Assembly: GCF_004138495.1 (NCBI RefSeq)
Contig: NZ_ML142858.1
Span: forward strand, 169,452 to 175,794
Length of the DNA stretch: 6,343 bases
Origin: Phytoactinopolyspora endophytica
Lineage (GTDB): Bacteria; Actinomycetota; Actinomycetes; Jiangellales; Jiangellaceae
Direction of reading: 5' to 3'
A program made the position numbers and the translations under genes. Positions 1 through 5,692 of this stretch are shown piece after piece (the stretch's first letter is position 1; each line of letters opens with the position of its first letter). A model generated the notes under the pieces. That model was not told the origin of the DNA, did not search any database, and was given only the letters and a program-made list of their open reading frames with translations.

Positions 1-323
1 ACCCGTTGCGTACCTGGTATGAGCAGCACAGCGAGCGGAACGCCCTCGAGCAGGAAGCCGAGGAGCTGCGGGACCAGGTGGATGAGCTGGAGACAGAGCT
101 GGAACTGTGGGAGGACCCGGCATACGTGGCATCCCAGGCGCGCGAGCGGTTGCACTATGTGATGCCTGGCGAGGAGGGCTACGTCGTCGTCTCCGAAGAA
201 GAGGAAGCCGAGGAAGAGACCGGGCCGGAGGGCCTGCCTCCCGCGGGCGACGGCGAATGGCACGAGCGGCTATGGAGTTCGGTGCAGGCGGCAGACGAGA
301 TCCCCGAGGAAGAGCTGCCATGA
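1..323 (+). CDS. ftsB: FtsB/DivIC-family septum formation initiator (5'-truncated)
   Basis: This is the 3' part of a small bitopic division protein; its reading frame is already open at base 3 and the TGA is at 321-323. Known FtsB/DivIC proteins form a coiled-coil complex with FtsL and FtsQ in the periplasmic space and help activate septal peptidoglycan synthesis. The visible 106 or so residues start with a heptad-like coiled coil (about the first 35 residues, rich in E, L and R). Then comes the family signature W-E-D-P-A-Y-V, followed by A-R-E-R-L-H-Y-V-M-P-G-E. The end is a very acidic, probably disordered tail with EEEE and EEEL runs. The cytoplasmic N-terminus and membrane segment lie left of the window. 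A TTG at base 6 could be read as a start, but it lies inside the coil, so I treat it as internal. The order ftsB, DUF501, ppx matches the mycobacterial locus downstream of eno, which supports the call. Confidence 0.9.
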   Translation, partial: PLRTWYEQHSERNALEQEAEELRDQVDELETELELWEDPAYVASQARERLHYVMPGEEGYVVVSEEEEAEEETGPEGLPPAGDGEWHERLWSSVQAADEIPEEELP

Positions 324-338
324 GGGCACGAGTCGGCC

Positions 339-436
339 GGGAGGGAGAATTCCCGTCCCCGCCCGCGGTCTCGTCCTCGCTGGAGCTCGTCCTCGCCGAT
401 GCCCGAGCCGAACCCTGGACGGGAATTCTCCCTCCC
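339..436. repeat. Perfect 20-bp inverted repeat with 58-nt loop after ftsB
   Basis: The arm at 339-358 (GGGAGGGAGAATTCCCGTCC) is the exact reverse complement of 417-436. Pairing stops sharply at both ends: 338/437 is C/C and 359/416 is C/T. Each arm contains a GAATTC core. The loop, 359-416, contains a direct repeat CTCGTCCTCGC at 370-380 and 386-396. The element begins 15 nt after the ftsB stop. No T-run follows it, so it is not a classical intrinsic terminator. It could be an RNA-processing or transcript-stabilising stem, a factor-independent terminator of the GC-rich actinomycete type, or a small MITE-like repeat. I see no clear target-site duplication at its edges. Confidence 0.8.
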
Positions 437-439
437 CAC

Positions 440-470
440 CTCCTCGTGAGCGGGTTGGACGGACGAGGAG
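440..470 (+). promoter_or_regulatory. Hairpin covering the DUF501 ribosome binding site
   Basis: CTCCTCGT at 440-447 is the exact reverse complement of ACGAGGAG at 463-470, giving an 8-bp stem with a 15-nt loop. The 3' arm contains the only good Shine-Dalgarno-like sequence (GAGGAG, 465-470) in front of the DUF501 GTG codons at 484 and 487. The stem would therefore mask the ribosome binding site in the mRNA. Pairing is seen directly; a regulatory effect is inference. Confidence 0.45.
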
Positions 471-483
471 AGAACGGTGGTCG

Positions 484-999
484 GTGGTGACCCTGACCGT
501 GTCTGATGGTGACCTGGACGTTCTGCGGCAGCAGCTAGGACGGCCGCTGCGGGGGGTGCGGGCGGTGATGCATCGCTGTCTGGATGGGCATCCGACTGTG
601 GTGGAGACCGAGCCGAGACTTCCGGATGGCACGCCGTTTCCGACGCTGTACTACCTGACTTGCCCTCGCGCGATGGCCGCCGCGTCGACGCTGGAGTCAC
701 TGGGCGTGATGAACGAGATGAGCGCGCGGCTGACGGAAGACGATGCGCTGGCCGCCGGATATCGGCTGGCGCATGAGGACTACCTGGGCCGTCGTGAGCG
801 TATCGAGCACGTCGAGGAGATCGAGGGCGTATCCGCGGGGGGCATGCCCGAGAGGGTGAAATGCCTGCACGTTCTGGTTGCGCACAGCCTGGCCGTCGGC
901 CGGGGCGTGAACCCGCTGGGCGACGAGACTTTGGGCCGTATGGCCCAGCTGGAGGAGAAGCCCTGGACGTCTGCGACGTGTGCGTGGCGACCGGAATGA
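484..999 (+). CDS. DUF501 domain-containing protein
   Basis: This is a 171-residue soluble protein of the actinobacterial DUF501 family, the homologue by position of Mycobacterium tuberculosis Rv1025. Biochemical function is not established. Family landmarks are clear: L-G-R-P near residues 18-21, the central block V-V-E-T-E-P-R-L-P-D-G-T-P-F-P-T-L-Y-Y-L-T-C-P (39-61), and the C-terminal block G-G-M-P-E-R-V-K-C-L-H-V-L-V-A-H-S-L-A (119-137) leading into G-V-N-P-L-G-D-E. No signal peptide or membrane segment is visible. Two adjacent GTG codons (484 and 487) can both serve as start. The purine-rich GAGGAGAGA at 465-473 is the only ribosome binding site candidate, 10 or 13 nt upstream and partly inside a hairpin. 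The gene sits between ftsB and ppx in the conserved order and is probably cotranscribed with ppx, whose start follows after 106 bp. Confidence 0.9.
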   Translation: MVTLTVSDGDLDVLRQQLGRPLRGVRAVMHRCLDGHPTVVETEPRLPDGTPFPTLYYLTCPRAMAAASTLESLGVMNEMSARLTEDDALAAGYRLAHEDYLGRRERIEHVEEIEGVSAGGMPERVKCLHVLVAHSLAVGRGVNPLGDETLGRMAQLEEKPWTSATCAWRPE

Positions 1000-1105
1000 T
1001 CAACCGGAAGTGCCCAGCCTCGGGGCATGATCCGATGGCCAGGCGTGACGGCTCGCCGGTCAGAGGGGTGCTCGATGCGGGATATCGGAGCGAGGGAGAG
1101 AACGC

Positions 1106-2029
1106 GTGAGCCGTGTGGCGGCCGTCGACTGCGGGACGAACTCGATCCGGCTGCTGATCGCCGAGATCGACGCGGCCGCGGGCGGACAACATGACCTGGA
1201 CAGACAGCTGCGCATCGTCCGGTTGGGGCAGGGGGTGGACTCGAGCGGACGGCTAGCCGACGAGGCACTGGAGCGGACCATGACTGCTCTGACTGAATAC
1301 GTCGAGATCATTGAGCGGCTGGGTGCGGAACAGGTCCGGATGGTGGCGACCAGTGCGACCCGGGACGCGTCGAACGCGCAGGAGTTCGTCGACGGCGTCC
1401 AGAGGATTCTCGGCGTCGATCCTGAGGTGGTGACCGGCGACGACGAAGCCGCGCTGTCCTTCGCCGGTGCGACGCGTGAGCTGGGGACGGAGCGTCCAGG
1501 ACCTTACCTGGTGGCCGACATCGGCGGAGGCTCGACGGAACTGGTGTCCGGCTGGGCCGGTCTTGACGCCGCCCGGAGCATCGATATCGGGTCAGTGCGG
1601 GTCACGGAGCGGCACTTCGCCCAAGACCCGCCGTCGCCGGACGAGGTCGCCGCCGCCCGGTCCGACATCGACGCGGCACTGGACGACGCCGCGGCGACCG
1701 TGCCGTTGGGGGAGGCGGGGACGCTGATCGGCCTTGCGGGGACGATCACCACGATCGGCGCGATTCATCTGGGCCTGACGGCCTACGACTCGTCACTGGT
1801 GCACCATGCCCGCGTACCGGCCAGAGCCGTGGCGGAGATCAGTGATCGGCTGCTGGCAGCGACACACGACGAGCGAGCTGCGATCTCGGTGATCCATCCA
1901 GGGCGGCTGGATGTGATCGCAGCCGGTTCGCTCATACTGCGCCGGCTCGTCGAGCACAGCGGCGTCGACGAGGTGCTGGTGAGTGAGCGGGACATCCTCG
2001 ACGGCATCGCCTGGAGCATCGCCTTATGA
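1106..2029 (+). CDS. ppx: Ppx/GppA-family phosphatase (exopolyphosphatase, short form)
   Basis: This is a 307-residue member of the ASKHA-fold Ppx/GppA family, which removes terminal phosphate from inorganic polyphosphate and/or the 5' phosphate of pppGpp in the cytoplasm. Visible motifs, in order: phosphate-1 loop D-C-G-T-N-S-I-R (8-15), S-A-T-R-D-A-S-N (83-90), the acidic G-D-D-E-A-A-L-S-F segment (111-119) where characterised members keep their catalytic acid, phosphate-2 loop D-I-G-G-G-S-T-E-L (138-146), G-L-A-G-T-I-T-T-I (209-217), and the C-terminal H-P-G-R-L-D-V-I-A-A-G segment (264-274). The length matches the two-domain short form; Escherichia coli Ppx and GppA, at about 500 residues, carry an extra HD-like C-terminal domain that is absent here. 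The GTG start is supported by GAGGGAGAG at 1092-1100, 5 nt upstream. It corresponds to mycobacterial Rv1026 (ppx2) by gene order. Whether polyphosphate or pppGpp is the main substrate cannot be told from sequence. Confidence 0.93.
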   Translation: MSRVAAVDCGTNSIRLLIAEIDAAAGGQHDLDRQLRIVRLGQGVDSSGRLADEALERTMTALTEYVEIIERLGAEQVRMVATSATRDASNAQEFVDGVQRILGVDPEVVTGDDEAALSFAGATRELGTERPGPYLVADIGGGSTELVSGWAGLDAARSIDIGSVRVTERHFAQDPPSPDEVAAARSDIDAALDDAAATVPLGEAGTLIGLAGTITTIGAIHLGLTAYDSSLVHHARVPARAVAEISDRLLAATHDERAAISVIHPGRLDVIAAGSLILRRLVEHSGVDEVLVSERDILDGIAWSIAL

Positions 2030-2048
2030 TCATCGCTGGGCCCGGGCC

Positions 2049-2119
2049 TGCTTGTTGAGTGCCAGTGCCGCATAGGACCCGCCAACGGGTCGTTTGACGC
2101 AACTGACACTCAACAAGCA
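2049..2119. repeat. 69-bp palindromic element, copy A (between convergent genes)
   Basis: The left arm GCTTGTTGAGTGCCAGT (2050-2066) pairs with ACTGACACTCAACAAGC (2102-2118). There is a single C/A mismatch, and T2049/A2119 adds one more pair. The 35-nt interval holds an inner perfect hairpin, GACCCG (2076-2081) with CGGGTC (2086-2091), loop CCAA. It starts 20 nt after the ppx stop and ends 22 nt before the amidase stop, the place expected of a bidirectional terminator, although no T-run follows. A second copy in the same orientation lies at 4311-4380. Confidence 0.85.
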
Positions 2120-2140
2120 GCAACCACGCCGCCCGGTGTA

Positions 2141-4153
2141 TCAGGGACGGGGAGCGTCGCGGTTGGCCGGGCGGACGTCCACGTCGTCGGCGTCGACGAA
2201 CATCACCCGGTGGCCGAACTGGATCTGGACGTACTCCATGTCGCCGCTGATCACCGTCCAATCGCCGGGGGACGAGCCGTCATACGTGGTGGCCCGGTAG
2301 TACTCGCCCTGCAACGTCGGCCCGGCCGCGTAGCGCTGGCCGGCCGGCAGCTCGTACTGCAACGGCACGATCGGTTGGACCGGGACGCCTTCCGGGAAGG
2401 CCGCCGGCTCCGGGTATGCCCGGCCGTAGACCGGGACGGAATCCAGGCCCTCCTTCGGCGTGACGACCAGGCCCCGGGACCACACCGCCGCCGGTGTGTC
2501 GGCGGGGTTGTGGAACCAGGCCTTCTGACCCAGGTACCAGATTGCCGTCCAGTCGCCGTCGTGGTCCGCGATGGCGTAGGTCTGCCCGGCTGAGGCCCGG
2601 GCGCCGTGGTCGGAGATGTGCATGGTGGACGGCGATCCGTCCGGGTGCAAGCCGACATCGGTCACCAGCGGCGCGTCGTGGCTCGGCTCGCTGTGCAGGA
2701 TCACCGCCGACGAGCCGCGCTCCGGACACGGCACGCCACGTTCCTCGCAGCCGGTGAACGCGGGCTGGTTGGCGGCGAAGTCCGGATCCATGGTGACCAG
2801 ACCGGTCCGCGGGGTCCCGGTCGAGCGGGCCGGCGCGCCCATGAGGTCGAAGTAGTGCGACCAGTCCCAGTACGGTCCCGGGTCCCAGTGCATTCCGGCC
2901 ACATAGTCCGGCGTGATGCCGGGGATGTTGTCGTGCCCGATGATGTGCTCGCGGTCGATCGGGATGTCGAACTTCTCGGCCAGGTGGCGGACCAGCTTGG
3001 CCGACGTCCGGTACATCGCCTCGGTGTACCAGCTGCCCTGCGCCGCGAACCCCTCGTGTTCCAGGCCGATCGACTTGGCGTTGACGAACCAGTTGCCCGC
3101 GTGCCAGCCGACGTTCTTCGACTCCAGGTGCTGGGCGATGTGCCCGTCCGAGGAACGCAGCGTGTAGTGCCAGCTCACCCAGTTCTTGTCCTGGGCCAGC
3201 TCGGTGGTGGGGCCGAAGTAGCCCTCGGCGTCGTGGATGATGATGTACTCGATCTTCTGCTGCTCCGGCCGGTTGCCCAGATCGTGGTTGCCGTAACTGT
3301 TCACGTTGGTGCCGTCCCCACGCAGCTCGTAAGGGGCCGGCAGCCACTCGCAGGAGAGCGCGCGCGGACACTCGATCTCGTCCGGCCGGTCCGTGTCGTC
3401 CAGGCCGAGGGCCTCGATCCAGGAGCGGTCCGGTTCCAGGCCACGGTGGGCGGCGAGGGTGACCAGCTGGCCGTCGTCGGTGACGCGTTCGGCGCCTGCG
3501 CGGATGGTGGCGTAGACCTCGTCCGCGAAGAACCGGGCGGCGTCTGTGGTGTCGGAGCCGCTGTACCGGGCCACGGCGCCGTACCAGTCGGCCGGATCGG
3601 TGTAGCTGCCCAGCGGCGCACCCAGATCGCGCTGGTACCGGGCGAGCAGAGCGGCGCCACCGCGGATGTTGGCGGCCGGGTCACTCCGCAGCTCGGCCTC
3701 GGGCGCGCCGGTGAGCGCCGCCGCGGCGTCGAGCGTCTGCAGCGATTCCTCATCGGGCGGGTCGACGTCGGGGTGGGTCACGGTCAGCGTGTCGCGTGCA
3801 TCGTCGCCGCGCGGGTCCTCGTCGGTTCCGTGGTGGTGGCCGCCGGCGGGCAAGCCGGCGACGTACTCGGCGTCGGTGAGGTGCATCGGTCCGAACCCGC
3901 CGCTGGTGCTGGGCGAGCCGCCGTTCACGTCCCATCGGGATTCCAGGTAGGAGACGCCGAGCAGAACCGATTCGGGCACGCCGTACTCCTCGGCAGCGGC
4001 CTCGTACTGGCGTAGCCGGTCGTCGCCGTTGGGGACCGGCGTCGCGCCAGACGGGAGAACGGTGACCGAGGCGAGCACGGCCAGGCCGGTCAGTCCGGCG
4101 ACACCGGCCAGGCTTGTGGTGAGCGATGGACGTCGGGGGCGGGATCGTCGCAT
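2141..4153 (-). CDS. Secreted N-acetylmuramoyl-L-alanine amidase with SLT-like N-terminal region
   Basis: This 670-residue exported cell-wall hydrolase should cut the amide bond between MurNAc and L-Ala of the stem peptide. I start at the ATG at 4153 because GGAGG lies 4 nt upstream; a GTG 30 bp further up has no such site. A basic N-terminus plus hydrophobic stretch (to about 37) looks like a Sec signal. Residues about 45-200 resemble a lysozyme/SLT fold: Y-L-E-S-R-W with candidate catalytic E71, G-G-F-G-P-M-H-L, and N-I-R-G-G-A-A-L-L-A-R-Y. They are split by a His/Asp-rich insert (about 104-140). Residues about 300-425 are Amidase_2: Y-I-I-I-H-D (H307), S-I-G-L-E (E365), I-I-G-H-D (H407) and D-P-G-P (D424), giving zinc ligands H307, H407, D424. 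Residues about 480-665 look like SH3-type wall-binding modules. It has its own promoter and converges on ppx. Whether the SLT-like part is catalytic is open. Confidence 0.9.
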   Translation of the reverse strand: MRRSRPRRPSLTTSLAGVAGLTGLAVLASVTVLPSGATPVPNGDDRLRQYEAAAEEYGVPESVLLGVSYLESRWDVNGGSPSTSGGFGPMHLTDAEYVAGLPAGGHHHGTDEDPRGDDARDTLTVTHPDVDPPDEESLQTLDAAAALTGAPEAELRSDPAANIRGGAALLARYQRDLGAPLGSYTDPADWYGAVARYSGSDTTDAARFFADEVYATIRAGAERVTDDGQLVTLAAHRGLEPDRSWIEALGLDDTDRPDEIECPRALSCEWLPAPYELRGDGTNVNSYGNHDLGNRPEQQKIEYIIIHDAEGYFGPTTELAQDKNWVSWHYTLRSSDGHIAQHLESKNVGWHAGNWFVNAKSIGLEHEGFAAQGSWYTEAMYRTSAKLVRHLAEKFDIPIDREHIIGHDNIPGITPDYVAGMHWDPGPYWDWSHYFDLMGAPARSTGTPRTGLVTMDPDFAANQPAFTGCEERGVPCPERGSSAVILHSEPSHDAPLVTDVGLHPDGSPSTMHISDHGARASAGQTYAIADHDGDWTAIWYLGQKAWFHNPADTPAAVWSRGLVVTPKEGLDSVPVYGRAYPEPAAFPEGVPVQPIVPLQYELPAGQRYAAGPTLQGEYYRATTYDGSSPGDWTVISGDMEYVQIQFGHRVMFVDADDVDVRPANRDAPRP

Positions 4154-4157
4154 GTGG

Positions 4158-4162
4158 CCTCC
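4158..4162 (-). promoter_or_regulatory. Ribosome binding site of the amidase
   Basis: CCTCC on the plus strand reads GGAGG on the coding strand, 4 nt before the ATG at 4151-4153. It decides the start: the upstream in-frame GTG (4181-4183) would add ten residues before the signal peptide and has no comparable purine tract. Confidence 0.7.
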
Positions 4163-4221
4163 AGAACACCGGCCGCTGGGCACCGCGGCGTCGCGGTAGC
4201 GGTGTGGGCAAGGTGACGATC

Positions 4222-4251
4222 ATCCTGCCGGAAGCGAAAATGACAAGTCAA
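4222..4251 (-). promoter_or_regulatory. Candidate sigma-70-type promoter of the amidase
   Basis: On the minus strand TTGACT (4251-4246) is followed after 18 nt by CAGGAT (4227-4222), close to the actinobacterial housekeeping -35 and TANNNT-type -10 boxes. Transcription would begin near 4215, leaving a leader of about 60 nt. The -35 box is good and the -10 box is moderate (A, A and T match in positions 2, 5 and 6). Confidence 0.5.
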
Positions 4252-4255
4252 TAGA

Positions 4256-4272
4256 AGGGCGAAACCCGCCCT
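4256..4272 (-). terminator. Small GC-rich hairpin, possible terminator of the WD40 transcript
   Basis: AGGGCG (4256-4261) pairs exactly with CGCCCT (4267-4272), with a 5-nt loop. Read leftward, the stem is followed by TCTATT, a weak T-rich tail, before the amidase -35 box. A leftward transcript from the WD40 genes would meet copy B of the 69-bp palindrome first, then this hairpin. The stem is short, so termination is tentative; an operator role for the amidase promoter is an alternative. Confidence 0.3.
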
Positions 4273-4310
4273 AGGCGAAAATGATTCACAAGCTGGCCAC
4301 CCCTTCGCCG

Positions 4311-4380
4311 TGCTTGTTGAGTGTCAGTAGCGGATAGAGGTCGTTGCGACGGCCGTTGACGCAACTGACACTCAACAAGC
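4311..4380. repeat. 69-bp palindromic element, copy B (between WD40 gene and amidase)
   Basis: GCTTGTTGAGTGTCAGT (4312-4328) and ACTGACACTCAACAAGC (4364-4380) are perfect 17-bp inverted repeats around a 35-nt interval, the same spacing as copy A. By direct base comparison 51 of 69 positions match copy A. The arms and the TTGACGCA next to the right arm are conserved, while the middle differs. The middle again folds on itself: GTCG (4340-4343) with CGAC (4347-4350). It begins 10 nt beyond the WD40 stop codon, so it may end or process that mRNA. It has the same plus-strand orientation as copy A, so the two flank the amidase gene as direct repeats. Confidence 0.85.
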
Positions 4381-4390
4381 GGGTCCGGGC

Positions 4391-5692
4391 TCAGAGCGGC
4401 GCGGCGACGCTGGTGACCTCCATGGCCAGTCCAGCCGAGACGACGACGGGGACGCCGTCGAGTTCGGTCAACGCCACGGTTCGGACCCAAAAGCTGTGGC
4501 TGGTCAGCGGCTCGTCGCCGATGTGCTGGAACGTATCCAGATTCCATGCCCGGACGGAGCGGTCACCGTCGTGGCTGCCGGAGACCGCGAGTGGCACGCC
4601 GTCCACCTCACCGACGGCCACCGTCGTCACGGCTGCGCCGTGGCCCTGCAGCGGTGTACCGACCGGTTCGCCGTCGGTGAGATCCCAGACCCGGACCATG
4701 CGGTCGTTGCTGCCGGTGACGGCGACCGGTCGGCCGTCCAGTTCGCCGACGGCGACGGTGAGTACCTCGGCGGCATGGCCGGCCAGCGGATCGCCGATCT
4801 GCTCTCCGGTGTCGAGGTCCCACCTGCGTACGGTGCTGTCCTCGCCGGCGGAGACGGCTACGGTGCGGCCGTCCAGTTCGACGAGCTGGACGGCGTAGAC
4901 CTCGCCGTCATGCCCGCTGAGCGTTGTCCCCACCTGGTCCCGGCTCTCCAGATCCCAGACACGCAGAAGTCCGTCGAACCCGGCCGAGACGGCGATCGCG
5001 CGGCCGTCCAGCACGCCGGCGGCGACGGCGGTGACTCCCTCGGGGTGCACGTTGAACGGGTCTCCCACCTGGTCATGCGCACCGAGGTCCCACAGTCGCA
5101 CCGCTCCGTCGTAGTCGCCGGAGACGGCGACCGGCGTGCCGTCCAGCTCGCCGATCGCGATCGCGGTCACGTCACTGGTGTGGCCGGAGAGCGGCGGGCC
5201 GATCTCGAAACCTTCCGCGGGATCCCATGGCACCAGGTCGGTGTCGACGTTGGCGTGCAAGAGCCAGGGCTGCTCGCCTGGAACGATGGCGAACCGGCCG
5301 CCGTGGCCCGGGAAATCGTCGATGTGGGTGCCGAACGGCGGCCGCGTGTCCTTATCCGGTTCGTCCGGCGAATCCTCCGGTGACGTGTCCGGCGGCGTGG
5401 CCGGAGACTCATCCGGGGCGTCGTCGACGGGTTCCGATGTCGGCGGCGGTGATGCGCTCGGCGCCGGTAAGCCCGTCGTGGTGTCGCCGCCTGTGCCGTC
5501 GTCGCCCTCGGTGGCGACGACGACGATCGTCAGGACGCCGGTCAGCAGGATGACCACCGCCGACGTGAGCAGGGCCCAGATCGGCACGTCGACCATCCGC
5601 GGGCCACTTTCCGGAGGCGGCGGTGGCGGTGGCTGTTCCTGCGGCGGGGGCGGCGGTGGCTGCTGCGGCGGCGGAGGCGGAGGCGCGGTCAA
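4391..5692 (-). CDS. Membrane-anchored seven-bladed WD40 protein with polyproline N-terminus
   Basis: This protein has 433 residues from a TTG at 5692; a GTG at 5722 would add ten. I prefer TTG because GGAGAG lies 5 nt upstream and it overlaps the previous gene's TGA as TTGA; the GTG has no visible Shine-Dalgarno. Order of parts (TTG numbering): three proline runs of 6, 6 and 7 (about 4-27), a membrane helix (about 36-60), a Pro/Ser/Thr/Asp/Glu-rich linker (about 61-120), then a WD40 propeller. Five full repeats end in R-x-W-D/N-L and recur at 45 residues; with a degenerate first blade and a partial last one this gives seven. Acidic residues after the helix and R before it suggest N-in, propeller outside; inference. 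WD40 propellers are binding scaffolds without catalysis. No kinase or other enzyme domain is present; the partner is unknown. Confidence 0.85.
   Translation of the reverse strand: MTAPPPPPPQQPPPPPPQEQPPPPPPPESGPRMVDVPIWALLTSAVVILLTGVLTIVVVATEGDDGTGGDTTTGLPAPSASPPPTSEPVDDAPDESPATPPDTSPEDSPDEPDKDTRPPFGTHIDDFPGHGGRFAIVPGEQPWLLHANVDTDLVPWDPAEGFEIGPPLSGHTSDVTAIAIGELDGTPVAVSGDYDGAVRLWDLGAHDQVGDPFNVHPEGVTAVAAGVLDGRAIAVSAGFDGLLRVWDLESRDQVGTTLSGHDGEVYAVQLVELDGRTVAVSAGEDSTVRRWDLDTGEQIGDPLAGHAAEVLTVAVGELDGRPVAVTGSNDRMVRVWDLTDGEPVGTPLQGHGAAVTTVAVGEVDGVPLAVSGSHDGDRSVRAWNLDTFQHIGDEPLTSHSFWVRTVALTELDGVPVVVSAGLAMEVTSVAAPL
4496..5179 (-). repeat. Tandem 135-bp WD40-coding repeats
   Basis: Five consecutive units encode blades of 45, 45, 45, 45 and 48 residues, each with E/V-L/V-D-G-x-x-V/I-A-V-S/T in the first half and V-R-x-W-D/N-L followed by V/I-G near the end. 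The same words recur in the DNA; for example, GCCGTCCAG followed by TTCG or CACG is seen in several units. The fixed 135-bp period points to expansion by duplication; the sixth blade carries two extra residues (G-D) after S-H-D plus one later. Confidence 0.75.
5612..5683 (-). repeat. Polyproline-coding low-complexity tract
   Basis: The coding strand has CCN runs for 6, 6 and 7 consecutive prolines separated by Q-Q and Q-E-Q. The plus (template) strand is correspondingly made of GGCGGTGGC-like words and could form G-quadruplexes. Proline runs are known to stall ribosomes unless relieved by EF-P. Confidence 0.75.

Noticed and set aside
1011..1027. TGCCC/GGGCA hairpin between DUF501 and ppx as a terminator
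   Set aside because: Only 5 bp, 7-nt loop and no T-run; ppx follows closely and is expected to be cotranscribed.
179..1192. 337-codon minus-strand open frame over ftsB, DUF501 and the start of ppx
   Set aside because: It overlaps three recognised plus-strand genes and is a low-complexity Ser/Pro/Arg-rich translation typical of a shadow frame.
2606..4015. 469-codon plus-strand open frame opposite the amidase
   Set aside because: It is the antisense of a gene with clear signal peptide, zinc motifs and a GGAGG site. The frame is open because of GC-biased third positions, and its Val/Gly/Arg-rich product shows no domain.
4100..4153. Twin-arginine (Tat) signal in the amidase N-terminus because of its RR pairs
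   Set aside because: The R-R-x-F/L-x-like consensus is not met; a basic n-region plus hydrophobic core fits a Sec signal better.
4154..4183. Upstream GTG start for the amidase at 4183
   Set aside because: It has no Shine-Dalgarno sequence, whereas the ATG at 4153 has GGAGG close by and directly begins a signal peptide.
2050..4380. Integron attC-like sites: arms contain GTTGAGT and ACTCAAC, which fit GTTRRRY and RYYYAAC
   Set aside because: In attC the RYYYAAC box is at the 5' end and GTTRRRY at the 3' end; here the order is reversed on both strands. There are no obvious extrahelical bases, and the flanked gene is long and has its own promoter.
2049..4380. CRISPR-like repeat array
   Set aside because: Only two palindromic copies about 2.2 kb apart with a gene between them; no spacer array or cas gene.
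4496..5383. 295-codon plus-strand open frame opposite the WD40 gene (and a similar one at 5623-6216)
   Set aside because: Both repeat the WD40 periodicity only because they are antisense to it; the minus-strand frames show real R-x-W-D-L blades.
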